From Stenotrophomonas maltophilia (GTDB lineage: Bacteria > Pseudomonadota > Gammaproteobacteria > Xanthomonadales > Xanthomonadaceae): DNA of 64,000 bases. The notes beneath the pieces are model-generated. The model made no database searches. It worked only from the letters and a program-made list of their open reading frames with translations, and was not told where the DNA came from. Position 1 is the first letter of the stretch. The number at the start of each line of letters is the position of its first letter. A program made the position numbers and the translations under genes. Of the stretch, positions 46,262 to 54,577 are shown in pieces. The DNA is taken from the NCBI RefSeq assembly GCF_023518235.1, contig NZ_CP090423.1:1798001-1862000 (forward strand), given 5' to 3'.

Positions 46262-47818
46262 TTACTCGCCCGGCAAACCGAGCTTCGTGGTACCAAAGCC
46301 GTATTTGGTTTCCATCAGCGTCTTCACCGGGCCCATGCCCTCCACGCTCATCTTTCCGTCCGGCGTGCCGCAGCGAGTGCCGACCTGTGTTCTGGCGTAC
46401 TGCAGCTCAGCTTCACGACTGCGCTTGGGCCGAGGATCAGGCTCCCACCAAGGGAAATGGGCGTAGGGCTTGTTGGTCGAGACTTCATAGCGCCAGCACA
46501 CGAACGACAGGGTCTCTTTGCCGGCAGCGTCGTAGTCATACACACGGTAAGAGCTGTAACCGCTGGTGAGGGGCGTGAGCTTCAATATGCCCTTCTCCGC
46601 GTAGGCGCGCAGGTTTTCGGTGTAGCCGTCGTCATCGGATACCGGACCGGACAGGATCACCCGCGTGAGCTTGCCATTTGCGTCGTAGTTTTCCTGACGA
46701 TTCAGATCCAGCGTGCGCCACTGACGTTCCCGAGGGTATTTTACGCCCGGAGCGAAAATCTCGAATACGCGCTGCCCAGTGCGGTGGAAATACTCACGAA
46801 CACGCGCATACGCAATCACGCCGTCAAACTGCCCCTTCAACACATCTGGAGATACACGCTCTCCAGGGAAGGTATAGTTCAACTCCTTACCCACATCTCG
46901 ACTGCGTTGCTCAAAGATGGGCGTCGCGTCGGACGAAGCGATGGCAAAGGATTCACTCTGAATACCGGTAAGCCCGCGCTTGTCGCTCATCTGAAACGAT
47001 GCACCGACGCGGTGGTGGAAGTTGGCACCGTTGAAGAAAAAATCCCCTTGGGCGTACCAAGCCCCATCAGTCGCCTCGGTTCCGAAGTCGACGTCCTCTT
47101 GCTCTGCGCTCTCCCCAAGCTTGCGTGTAGCCCTCTTGGTCATATCCAAAGCCAAGAATCCATCAGACCGATAAGAAAAGTATCTTGTAACTTCACTTAC
47201 AGGCGTATTTCGAAGCTCCGAGCACTGAAAATCCGGATCTTCCGAGACGATCAACCCAGAGCTCTCATTTGCCACCTCTACGCGACCATTTTCGTCGTAG
47301 AGCGCACAGAAAGTTGTGACCTTACGGCCCAACCTGTCGATACGTCGAATCGATGTCAATTGACCTGACGCATCGTAATCAAGCTCATTCACCTTATACA
47401 GTTCAAAGTACGGATACAGCGGCTTGACTGCAGGATGCAGGCTTTGGGGAGGCGCCTCATTAATCAGCTTGGACTCACGCCGCCTCCACTGCTCAGCACG
47501 GCAGATCCGCTGCCCTTGGCCACTTGCTTCCAAGTAGTAGACCGAACCGCCATTCGAGTCGAATGGCTCATTCTTCAATTTAGCTAGGTCAGGACCGGAC
47601 CTGATCCTTATGTAAGGTGCCACCTCGTTCGCGCGACTGAGACTGGCGCCCACGGCATCTCCTCCGCCAGCCGACCACGGCGTAAACTTGACCACCATGC
47701 CGTTGCCATGAAAGCGGGCATCGCCTTCATTTACTTGACTACAACCTGCATGCGCAAATTGCACGGCGCACAAAGCACTCACCGCAATCAGCGCTTTCAG
47801 CAGCAAATACTCACTCAC
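46262..47818 (-). CDS. Immunity-like exported protein 3 (mosaic: variable N-part, conserved C-part)
   Basis: A 518-residue protein with a signal peptide cleaved after AQFAHA-type AHA/G (about residue 24), so it acts in the periplasm. Residues about 25-360 are the variable part; they resemble immunity protein 2 (for example YEANESSGLIVS-type and CRAEQWRRRESKLI segments) and have clearly lower GC than the flanks. The last 156 residues (46262-46732) are nearly identical to those of immunity proteins 1 and 2. YD-repeat-like turns occur (YDANGKLTRV, YDYDAAGKE). The start is GTG. It follows effector fragment C by 65 bp and is inferred to neutralise its tip. Confidence 0.7.
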   Translation of the reverse strand: MSEYLLLKALIAVSALCAVQFAHAGCSQVNEGDARFHGNGMVVKFTPWSAGGGDAVGASLSRANEVAPYIRIRSGPDLAKLKNEPFDSNGGSVYYLEASGQGQRICRAEQWRRRESKLINEAPPQSLHPAVKPLYPYFELYKVNELDYDASGQLTSIRRIDRLGRKVTTFCALYDENGRVEVANESSGLIVSEDPDFQCSELRNTPVSEVTRYFSYRSDGFLALDMTKRATRKLGESAEQEDVDFGTEATDGAWYAQGDFFFNGANFHHRVGASFQMSDKRGLTGIQSESFAIASSDATPIFEQRSRDVGKELNYTFPGERVSPDVLKGQFDGVIAYARVREYFHRTGQRVFEIFAPGVKYPRERQWRTLDLNRQENYDANGKLTRVILSGPVSDDDGYTENLRAYAEKGILKLTPLTSGYSSYRVYDYDAAGKETLSFVCWRYEVSTNKPYAHFPWWEPDPRPKRSREAELQYARTQVGTRCGTPDGKMSVEGMGPVKTLMETKYGFGTTKLGLPGE

Positions 47819-47883
47819 ACCTTTTCCCCTTGACCCAAGGCAGCATGTCGAATCGAGTATGCCAATTCACTGGACCTATCCCC

Positions 47884-49593
47884 CTAAACAGGCACAGCTG
47901 CAATGATCTTGCTCGGCATCGTGGCAGCCGGATCGTCCATGCTGCTCCCCCAAAGCAGCGGCATGGTGACCCAAAAGCCCTTAATTCGCGGACTTCCCGG
48001 CTCGCCCTTGAGGAAGTCAGTCGCCTTGAGCACATCATGCCGACCGACTGCACTGGTCACATAGTCCTTCTCAACACTAGGCTGCTGCATGAAGTCTGGC
48101 TGCAGGTCAGGTGGTTGCGCATACAACATGCGCTTGACGTGTCCCTTGTCACTCAGGCCTGCTGCGGGGAACCCATGGAACACGGAATCATAGCGGGGGA
48201 ACGAATCGCGTGGGACATTGGTGAAGACATGCTGGTAGGCATCCGAATTAGCGTCAGCAATCTCCCTGATCCCCCGCCAAGTACTGGCGCTCGCCGGCTG
48301 TTCGATCTGCTGAGCTGGATCTACCATAAGGAACCAAGGCAGATACGCCCCCGCGGCTCCAGCTGCAGAGTACGGCTTCTTCTCTTTCTCAGGCAGCTCT
48401 TGAATCGCCTGTCCCAGGAACTTCTTCCAAAGATTCATCCGAAGATCCCGCGCAAACTTCCGGGTTATCACCTGCAAGCCATTGCCCAGGTCCATCGACT
48501 TGGCCGCACCATCCACGATCACTGCGGCGATCTCGGTATCGCCCGTGCCCAGCAGGCTGCGGTCGTTGCAGTTCGCACTTCCAATGATGGCCACGGCGTC
48601 GTCCACGATCAGCAGCTTGGAGTGTACGTAACACTGCTCGGTCACCACGTACAAGGGGGTGGCCTGATCCGCGCCGATCGTATGCGGTGCGTAGTGGTTC
48701 CTATGGTTGACGTCGGCAAGGACCCCATAGCTTCTCAGGTTCATTACCGACAGATATTCCTTCCAGCGCCCGGCCTTCACCTCTGCCTGCAGATCGGTCT
48801 CTTCCACGCTCGCCTCGCGGATGTCCTTGTCGCGCGCGATCAGTGAACGGCAGATGCGCCGGATCAGGCTGTCGTCGCCACGCAACAGGGTCTGCTGCAC
48901 CCAGTACTGCTGCTTCAGCACGGCACCGTCGAACAGGCTGCCTTCCGGATGCACGGGCAAGGTGATGTACACATGGAAGCCCTGTCCGGCCACGATGGCA
49001 CGGCGGATGCGCGCGGCGATCGCCGCCACCAGCGGGTTGCTGGCCGCTGACTTCACGCCCTGCTTGCGCTTCACCAGGTCCTGCACGACGCCGGTTTTCC
49101 CGATGGGCCCACTCATGGCCACGCCTTTGTCGACGTAGCCGGCCTTCTTTTCTTCGGCCTTGGTCATGGGCCGCCGTTCACCGCCCTTGATCGCCGTCTC
49201 CACTGTCCTGCCCGCCTCAGCGTCGGACCAACCGCATTCGGAAATCAGGAACTGGGTCTCGAGGTAGACAAAAGCACGCGCCGAGGCGATGCAGTTGACC
49301 ATCGCATCAAGGATGGAGTGCATCGGCTGGTTGCGCTCCCAGTACGGCTGCAGGCAACTGGCATCGTCCAGGTTCAGGCCGAGTTCCTTGCAGCCCTTCC
49401 TCTCCAGCGCATGCAATGCCGTGCCCGAGGAACGCACGATCTGTACGGTGACGTCGCCGACCGTGCCCGGCCGGGCCAGGTTACCGAACAACGCCTGCAT
49501 GCCGCCCATCGACTGCAGCCATTGATCGCTCAACGGCGTCAGCTCCATGCCACGTGCCAGCGTGGTCTGCTCCGGCAGGCCGGCACCTGTCAC
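47884..49593 (-). CDS. Partial phospholipase D effector copy C (second HKD core plus tip C)
   Basis: 569 residues from a GTG start. Residues about 4-393 are almost identical to residues 513-903 of the full effector, including HKD2 (CYVHSKLLIVDD; His324, Lys326, Asp331). The first HKD half is absent, so a complete active site cannot form within one chain. After KKFLGQ the sequence leaves the full-length protein and becomes tip C (about 176 residues). Tip C shares only scattered motifs with the others, such as NVPRDSFPRYDSVFHGFPAAGL and GFWVTMPLLWG. No good ribosome-binding site precedes the GTG. Likely an orphan tip-exchange cassette or an inactive remnant. Confidence 0.75.
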   Translation of the reverse strand: MTGAGLPEQTTLARGMELTPLSDQWLQSMGGMQALFGNLARPGTVGDVTVQIVRSSGTALHALERKGCKELGLNLDDASCLQPYWERNQPMHSILDAMVNCIASARAFVYLETQFLISECGWSDAEAGRTVETAIKGGERRPMTKAEEKKAGYVDKGVAMSGPIGKTGVVQDLVKRKQGVKSAASNPLVAAIAARIRRAIVAGQGFHVYITLPVHPEGSLFDGAVLKQQYWVQQTLLRGDDSLIRRICRSLIARDKDIREASVEETDLQAEVKAGRWKEYLSVMNLRSYGVLADVNHRNHYAPHTIGADQATPLYVVTEQCYVHSKLLIVDDAVAIIGSANCNDRSLLGTGDTEIAAVIVDGAAKSMDLGNGLQVITRKFARDLRMNLWKKFLGQAIQELPEKEKKPYSAAGAAGAYLPWFLMVDPAQQIEQPASASTWRGIREIADANSDAYQHVFTNVPRDSFPRYDSVFHGFPAAGLSDKGHVKRMLYAQPPDLQPDFMQQPSVEKDYVTSAVGRHDVLKATDFLKGEPGSPRIKGFWVTMPLLWGSSMDDPAATMPSKIIAAVPV

Positions 49594-50087
49594 GAGTTCG
49601 AGATGGAAGTCTCGCCCTACTCGCCCGGCAACCCCAGCTTGGTCGTCCCAAACCCGTACTTGGTTTCCATCAGCTTCTTCACCGGGCCCATGCCCTCCAC
49701 GCTCATCTTGCCGTCCGGCGTACCGCAGCGTGTACCGACCTGCGTCCTGGCGTACTGCAGTTCGGCTTCACGACTGCGTTTGGGTCGAGGATCGGGCTCC
49801 CACCAGGGGAAATGGGCGTAGGGCTTGTTGGTCGAGACTTCATAGCGCCAGCACACGAACGACAGGGTCTCTTTACCGGCAGCGTCGTAGTCATACACGC
49901 GGTAAGAGCTGTAACCGCTGGTGAGGGGCGTGAGCTTCAATATGCCCTTCTCGGCGTAGGCGCGCAGGTTTTCGGTGTAGCCGTCGTCATCGGATACCGG
50001 ACCGGACAGGATCACGCGCGTGAGCTTGCCATTTGCGTCGTAGTTCTCCTGACGATTCAGATCCAGCCTGCGCCACTGGCGTTCCCG
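48412..50087 (-). repeat. Repeat block C: conserved immunity end + 23-bp spacer + effector core
   Basis: About 1676 bp made of the conserved 156-codon end of immunity gene 2 (49617-50087), an invariant spacer (49594-49616) and effector core C (48412-49593). By eye it is almost identical to block B (51768-53443). Homologous recombination between the blocks would delete or duplicate one tip-plus-immunity unit. Confidence 0.85.
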
Positions 50088-51173
50088 AGGGTGCTTTGCC
50101 TGCGGTCCGAATACTTCGAAAATCCTGCTATCCGAACGGTGCAGATACTCACGCACACGGGTATAGCCTGTGACTCCTTCAAAGTACCCCTTGGCGACCT
50201 CTGGAGGAACACGCTCACCCGGGAACGTGTACCGCACTTCCTGCGACACGCTCCGACTGCGCTCTGCGAAAACTGGAGTGGCGTCAGATGGAACCAGCGT
50301 AGCGGAAGGGCTTTGCACCCCTACAAGCCCTCGCTTTTCGCTGCCATAGAAGCGAATGCCAACGATCCGTTTCAATTCAGCATCGTCGACATTGACGAAG
50401 CCGCCCACAGTCCAGGCACCATCGGTCACCTCCGTTCCAAGGCCGGTGTCCTCGCGGTAGGGATCCTCACCTGGCTTACGGGTGGCCTGCTTGACTACAT
50501 CGGAAGCGCGCAATCCATCCGGCCGATAAGTGAAGTACCGAGTGGTAACGCGGGATGGCATATCGCGCAGCTGCGAACACTGGAACTCTGGCTTATCCGA
50601 GACAATCAACCCAGAACTCTCATTTGCCACTTCTATGCGACCATTTTTGTCGTAGAGTGCACAGAACGTTGTGACCCTACGCCCTTTCGCATCCATATTC
50701 TGAATCGAAGTCAATCCACCAGCCGAGTCATAATGGAGCTCATAGCTCCTGCTCAGCTCGAAATAGGGATACACCGGCCTCACCGCAGGATGCAGGCTCT
50801 CAGGTGGCACCTGCCCAATCAATTTGGATTCCCGCCTCTTCCACTCTTCAACGCGGCATAGCCGTTGCCCTTCAGCGCTTTCCTCCAAGTAATAAATAGC
50901 ACCGCCGTTCGAGTTGAACGGCTTGTTGTGCAACTCACCGAGGTTTGGTTCGACACTGATCCGTACGTAGGGGGCAACTTTATTCGCGCGACTAAGGCTG
51001 GCGCCTACCGCATCCACCTCGTCCGATGGGCTTGGCCTGAACTTGATCACCATCCCACCATCCTGAAACCGGAGGTCCTTCTCATTTGACGAACCGCAGT
51101 CTGCAAGCGCGGTTTGCACTCCACACAGGGCCCCCAAGGCCACCATCGCCCTCAACAGTAGATGCCCACTCAT
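49617..51173 (-). CDS. Immunity-like exported protein 2 (mosaic)
   Basis: A 518-residue exported protein. The signal peptide MSGHLLLRAMVALGALCGVQTALA is followed by a variable domain of about 340 residues (GGMVIKFRPS, GGAIYYLEESAEGQRLCRVEEWKRR, YDSAGGLTSIQNMD, YDKNGRIEVANESSG) and the conserved 156-residue C-terminal block (49617-50087). YD-type turns recur along the chain, suggesting a beta-rich, RHS-like architecture. ATG at 51171-51173 has GGAG seven bases upstream and overlaps the stop of effector tip B (ATGA). This close pairing is typical of toxin-immunity genes. Function is inferred from position. Confidence 0.72.
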   Translation of the reverse strand: MSGHLLLRAMVALGALCGVQTALADCGSSNEKDLRFQDGGMVIKFRPSPSDEVDAVGASLSRANKVAPYVRISVEPNLGELHNKPFNSNGGAIYYLEESAEGQRLCRVEEWKRRESKLIGQVPPESLHPAVRPVYPYFELSRSYELHYDSAGGLTSIQNMDAKGRRVTTFCALYDKNGRIEVANESSGLIVSDKPEFQCSQLRDMPSRVTTRYFTYRPDGLRASDVVKQATRKPGEDPYREDTGLGTEVTDGAWTVGGFVNVDDAELKRIVGIRFYGSEKRGLVGVQSPSATLVPSDATPVFAERSRSVSQEVRYTFPGERVPPEVAKGYFEGVTGYTRVREYLHRSDSRIFEVFGPQAKHPRERQWRRLDLNRQENYDANGKLTRVILSGPVSDDDGYTENLRAYAEKGILKLTPLTSGYSSYRVYDYDAAGKETLSFVCWRYEVSTNKPYAHFPWWEPDPRPKRSREAELQYARTQVGTRCGTPDGKMSVEGMGPVKKLMETKYGFGTTKLGLPGE

Positions 51174-52949
51174 ACCTGCTCTCCGTGTCCCCAAGAACCA
51201 TGTCGACCGGAGTACGCTAGTTCAGTTGACCGATTTCCCTCAATAGGTACGACCGCGATGATCTCGTTCGGCATCGCTGCAGCCGGATCATCCATCTCAC
51301 TCCCCCAGAGGAGTGGCATGGTCACCCAGAAGCCCTGAATCCCGCGGCGCGTTTGGGTACCTCTGAGGAAATCCGTCGCCTTACGCACGTCATGCCGCCC
51401 CACTGCACCGGTCACGTAGTCGTTCACAACACTTGGCTCCTGCATGAAGTCTGGCTGCAGATCTGCCGGCTGCGCGTAGAGCATGCGCCGCACGTGCCCT
51501 TTGTCACTAAGACCTGCCGCCGGGAATCCATGAAACACAGAGTCGTAGCGAGGGAATGAGTCGCGGGGGACATTCGTGAAGACACGCTGATAGGCTTCCG
51601 AATTGGCATCCGCGAGTTCCCTGATTCCCGTCCAAGTTTTGGCATTTGCCGGTTTGTCGACCTCCAGGGTTGGAACTTTTTCGCTGAACCAAGGGTAGTA
51701 GTCTTCGGTTGCACTAGAAAAGACGAACTGCTCCCCCCCCCTTCTCAGGCTTCGTCTCAAGCGCCTGCCCCAGGAACTTCCTCCAGAGCTTCATCCGAAG
51801 ATCCCGCGCAAACTTCCGGGTTATCACCTGCAGGCCATTGCCCAGGTCCATCGACTTGGCCGCACCATCCACGATCACTGCGGCGATCTCGGTATCGCCC
51901 GTGCCCAGCAGGCTGCGGTCGTTGCAGTTCGCACTTCCAATGATGGCCACGGCGTCGTCCACGATCAGCAGCTTGGAGTGTACGTAACACTGCTCGGTCA
52001 CCACGTACAAGGGGGTGGCCTGATCCGCGCCGATCGTATGCGGTGCGTAGTGGTTCTTATGGTTGACGTCGGCAAGCACCCCATAGCTTCTCAGGTTCAT
52101 TACCGACAGATATTCCTTCCAGCGCCCGGCCTTCACCTCTGCCTGCAGATCGGCCTCTTCCACGCTCGCCTCGCGGATGTCCTTGTCGCGCGCGATCAGT
52201 GAACGGCAGATGCGCCGGATCAGGCTGTCGTCGCCACGCAACAGGGTCTGCTGCACCCAGTACTGCTGCTTCAGCACGGCACCGTCGAACAGGCTGCCTT
52301 CCGGATGCACGGGCAAGGTGATGTACACATGGAAGCCCTGTCCGGCCACGATGGCACGGCGGATGCGCGCGGCGATCGCCGCCACCAGCGGGTTGCTGGC
52401 CGCTGACTTCACGCCCTGCTTGCGCTTCACCAGGTCCTGCACGACGCCGGTTTTCCCGATGGGCCCACTCATGGCCACGCCTTTGTCGACGTAGCCGGCC
52501 TTCTTTTTTTCGGCCTTGGTCATGGGCCGCCGTTCACCGCCCTTGATCGCCGTCTCCACTGTCCTGCCCGCCTCAGCGTCGGACCAACCGCATTCGGAAA
52601 TCAGGAACTGGGTCTCGAGGTAGACAAAAGCACGCGCCGAGGCGATGCAGTTGACCATCGCATCAAGGATGGAGTGCATCGGCTGGTTGCGCTCCCAGTA
52701 CGGCTGCAGGCAACTGGCATCGTCCAGGTTCAGGCCGAGTTCCTTGCAGCCCTTCCTCTCCAGCGCATGCAATGCCGTGCCCGAGGAACGCACGATCTGT
52801 ACGGTGACGTCGCCGACCGTGCCCGGCCGGGCCAGGTTACCGAACAACGCCTGCATGCCGCCCATCGACTGCAGCCATTGATCGCTCAACGGCGTCAGCT
52901 CCATGCCACGTGCCAGCGTGGTCTGCTCCGGCAGGCCGGCACCTGTCAC
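51170..52949 (-). pseudogene. Partial phospholipase D effector copy B, frameshifted at a G9 tract (core plus tip B)
   Basis: The first frame (52949-51714, GTG start) gives the conserved core with HKD2 (His324, Lys326, Asp331), then runs into KPEKGGGAVRLF and a stop. The tip continues in another frame from about 51760 to 51170 (GGEQFVFSSATEDYYPW through HGEQV). The junction is a run of nine G on the coding strand (51733-51741). Loss of one G restores one open frame joining core and tip B. The tip stop overlaps the start of immunity gene 2. It may be phase-variable, a true pseudogene, or a sequencing error. HKD1 is absent. Confidence 0.8.
51733..51741 (-). other. Homopolymeric G9 tract in effector copy B
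   Basis: Nine consecutive G residues on the coding (minus) strand lie at the boundary between the conserved core and the variable tip. With G9 the frame ends after six further codons; with G8 it reads through into tip B. Copies A and C have no such tract at this place. Confidence 0.85.
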
Positions 52950-53443
52950 GAGTTCGAGATGGAAGTCTCGCCCTACTCGCCCGGCAACCCCAGCTTGGTC
53001 GTCCCAAACCCGTACTTGGTTTCCATCAGCTTCTTCACCGGGCCCATGCCCTCCACGCTCATCTTGCCGTCTGGCGTACCGCAGCGTGTACCGACCTGCG
53101 TCCTGCCGTACTGCAGTTCGGCTTCACGACTGCGCTTAGGCCGAGGATCAGGCTCCCACCAAGGGAAATGGGCGTAGGGCTTGTTGGTCGAGACTTCATA
53201 GCGCCAGCACACGAACGACAGGGTCTCTTTGCCGGCAGCGTCGTAGTCATACACGCGGTAAGAGCTGTAACCGCTGGTGAGGGGCGTGAGCTTCAATATG
53301 CCCTTCTCGGCGTAGGCGCGCAGGTTTTCGGTGTAGCCGTCGTCATCGGATACCGGACCGGACAGGATCACGCGCGTGAGCTTGCCATTTGCGTCGTAGT
53401 TCTCCTGACGATTCAGGTCCAGCGTACGCCACTGGCGTTCACG
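51768..53443 (-). repeat. Repeat block B: conserved immunity end + 23-bp spacer + effector core
   Basis: About 1676 bp made of the conserved end of immunity gene 1 (52973-53443), the spacer 52950-52972 and effector core B (51768-52949). The core portion is also nearly identical to the full effector at 55168-56337. Identity to the full effector stops abruptly at GCAGGCC (52937 in this copy, 56337 in the full gene). Confidence 0.85.
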
Positions 53444-54577
53444 GGGATACTTCGCGCTGGGAGCGAAGATCTCATAGATCTCGCCCCCGGTGCGATGCTG
53501 ATAACTGCGCACACGTGTGTAACCACCAATTCCACTGAACTGCGCACCTGCGGCACTCAATGGTACGGCCTCGGCGGGAAACGTGTAGCGAAGCACCTCG
53601 CTTTGTGTGGAGGCTCTCTGCGAAAAAATCGGCGTCACGTCGAAGGGCGCAATGGTCGCAGAATAGCTCTTCAAGCGAACCAATCCATGCTTTTCGTTGG
53701 AATCGAAGTGAACTTCACGAAGAATCTGATCAGCGCTGCCGTCCTTCAAGTAGACCACCCCCTGCCCAGACCAAGTGCCATTGCGCTCGTCGCCGCCCGC
53801 TGGCAGAACGAGCGGCGTGCCCTTCTGTGCAGCAGTTGAATTTGGCTTGCGCATATCCATGACTTCAACGCGACCATCTGGATAGTAGGTGTACCCGGTG
53901 ACCTGAGACGGCACCAATTCCATGCTGAGATTCGAACATTGGAAACCGGGCTTCAATGACACCTCCGCCCCCGGCGACCCAGAAACCATGATTACGCGAC
54001 CAGCGTTGTCATAACGAACACAGGCTTCTGGAACACTCATTCGATAGAAGTCCCGGACACTGTCCTCCCGCCCGCCTTGAAACATCGGTCGGGACAACCG
54101 GACTTCCCCCAGCCTACCCGCTGAATCGTATGAATATGCACGAACTTCATCGAGGTAGAAGTAGGGAAAAACCTTCATCACAACTGGATTCTCTGGCGGC
54201 AACTCCTTCCCCGCTGGAGAGGACGCACCTGCATCTGCTACCGATCTTCTTGCCCAGTTCTCAACCCGGCAAACACGCTTCCCGCCCTTACCGTCCGACT
54301 CAAGATAGATGATCTGTCCACCATCCCGATCAAACCCTCGGTTACGAACCAGAGAAGCATCCGGCACAATTTCCGGAAGACTCACCCTCCTGTCCTCAGT
54401 AATCCTTGGAAGCCGGTAAGTGACCTTTTCCGCGTTTGATGGCGACAGCCGCATTTCCATTCCGGCTGCAGGTGCCACCAAGGGAGCTTCAACATCGTTA
54501 CAGGCAGCGCGAGCAGTCGCGCTGGCGGCGAGCGTGCCGACTACGAGTAATGTTGCAGAGATGCACCCAACTTTCAT
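52973..54577 (-). CDS. Immunity-like exported protein 1 (mosaic), partner of the full-length effector
   Basis: A 534-residue protein with signal peptide MKVGCISATLLVVGTLAASATARA, so it is periplasmic, where a phospholipase effector would be met. The N-terminal part (about residues 25-375) differs strongly from immunity proteins 2 and 3, sharing only short patterns (GGQIIYLESDGKGGKRVCRVENWARR, YDSAGRLGEVRLSRP, YDNAGRVIMVSG). The last 156 residues (52973-53443) are nearly identical to theirs. ATG at 54575-54577 overlaps the effector stop (ATGA), giving coupled translation of toxin and protector. The immunity role is inferred from position, export and co-variation with the tip. Confidence 0.75.
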   Translation of the reverse strand: MKVGCISATLLVVGTLAASATARAACNDVEAPLVAPAAGMEMRLSPSNAEKVTYRLPRITEDRRVSLPEIVPDASLVRNRGFDRDGGQIIYLESDGKGGKRVCRVENWARRSVADAGASSPAGKELPPENPVVMKVFPYFYLDEVRAYSYDSAGRLGEVRLSRPMFQGGREDSVRDFYRMSVPEACVRYDNAGRVIMVSGSPGAEVSLKPGFQCSNLSMELVPSQVTGYTYYPDGRVEVMDMRKPNSTAAQKGTPLVLPAGGDERNGTWSGQGVVYLKDGSADQILREVHFDSNEKHGLVRLKSYSATIAPFDVTPIFSQRASTQSEVLRYTFPAEAVPLSAAGAQFSGIGGYTRVRSYQHRTGGEIYEIFAPSAKYPRERQWRTLDLNRQENYDANGKLTRVILSGPVSDDDGYTENLRAYAEKGILKLTPLTSGYSSYRVYDYDAAGKETLSFVCWRYEVSTNKPYAHFPWWEPDPRPKRSREAELQYGRTQVGTRCGTPDGKMSVEGMGPVKKLMETKYGFGTTKLGLPGE

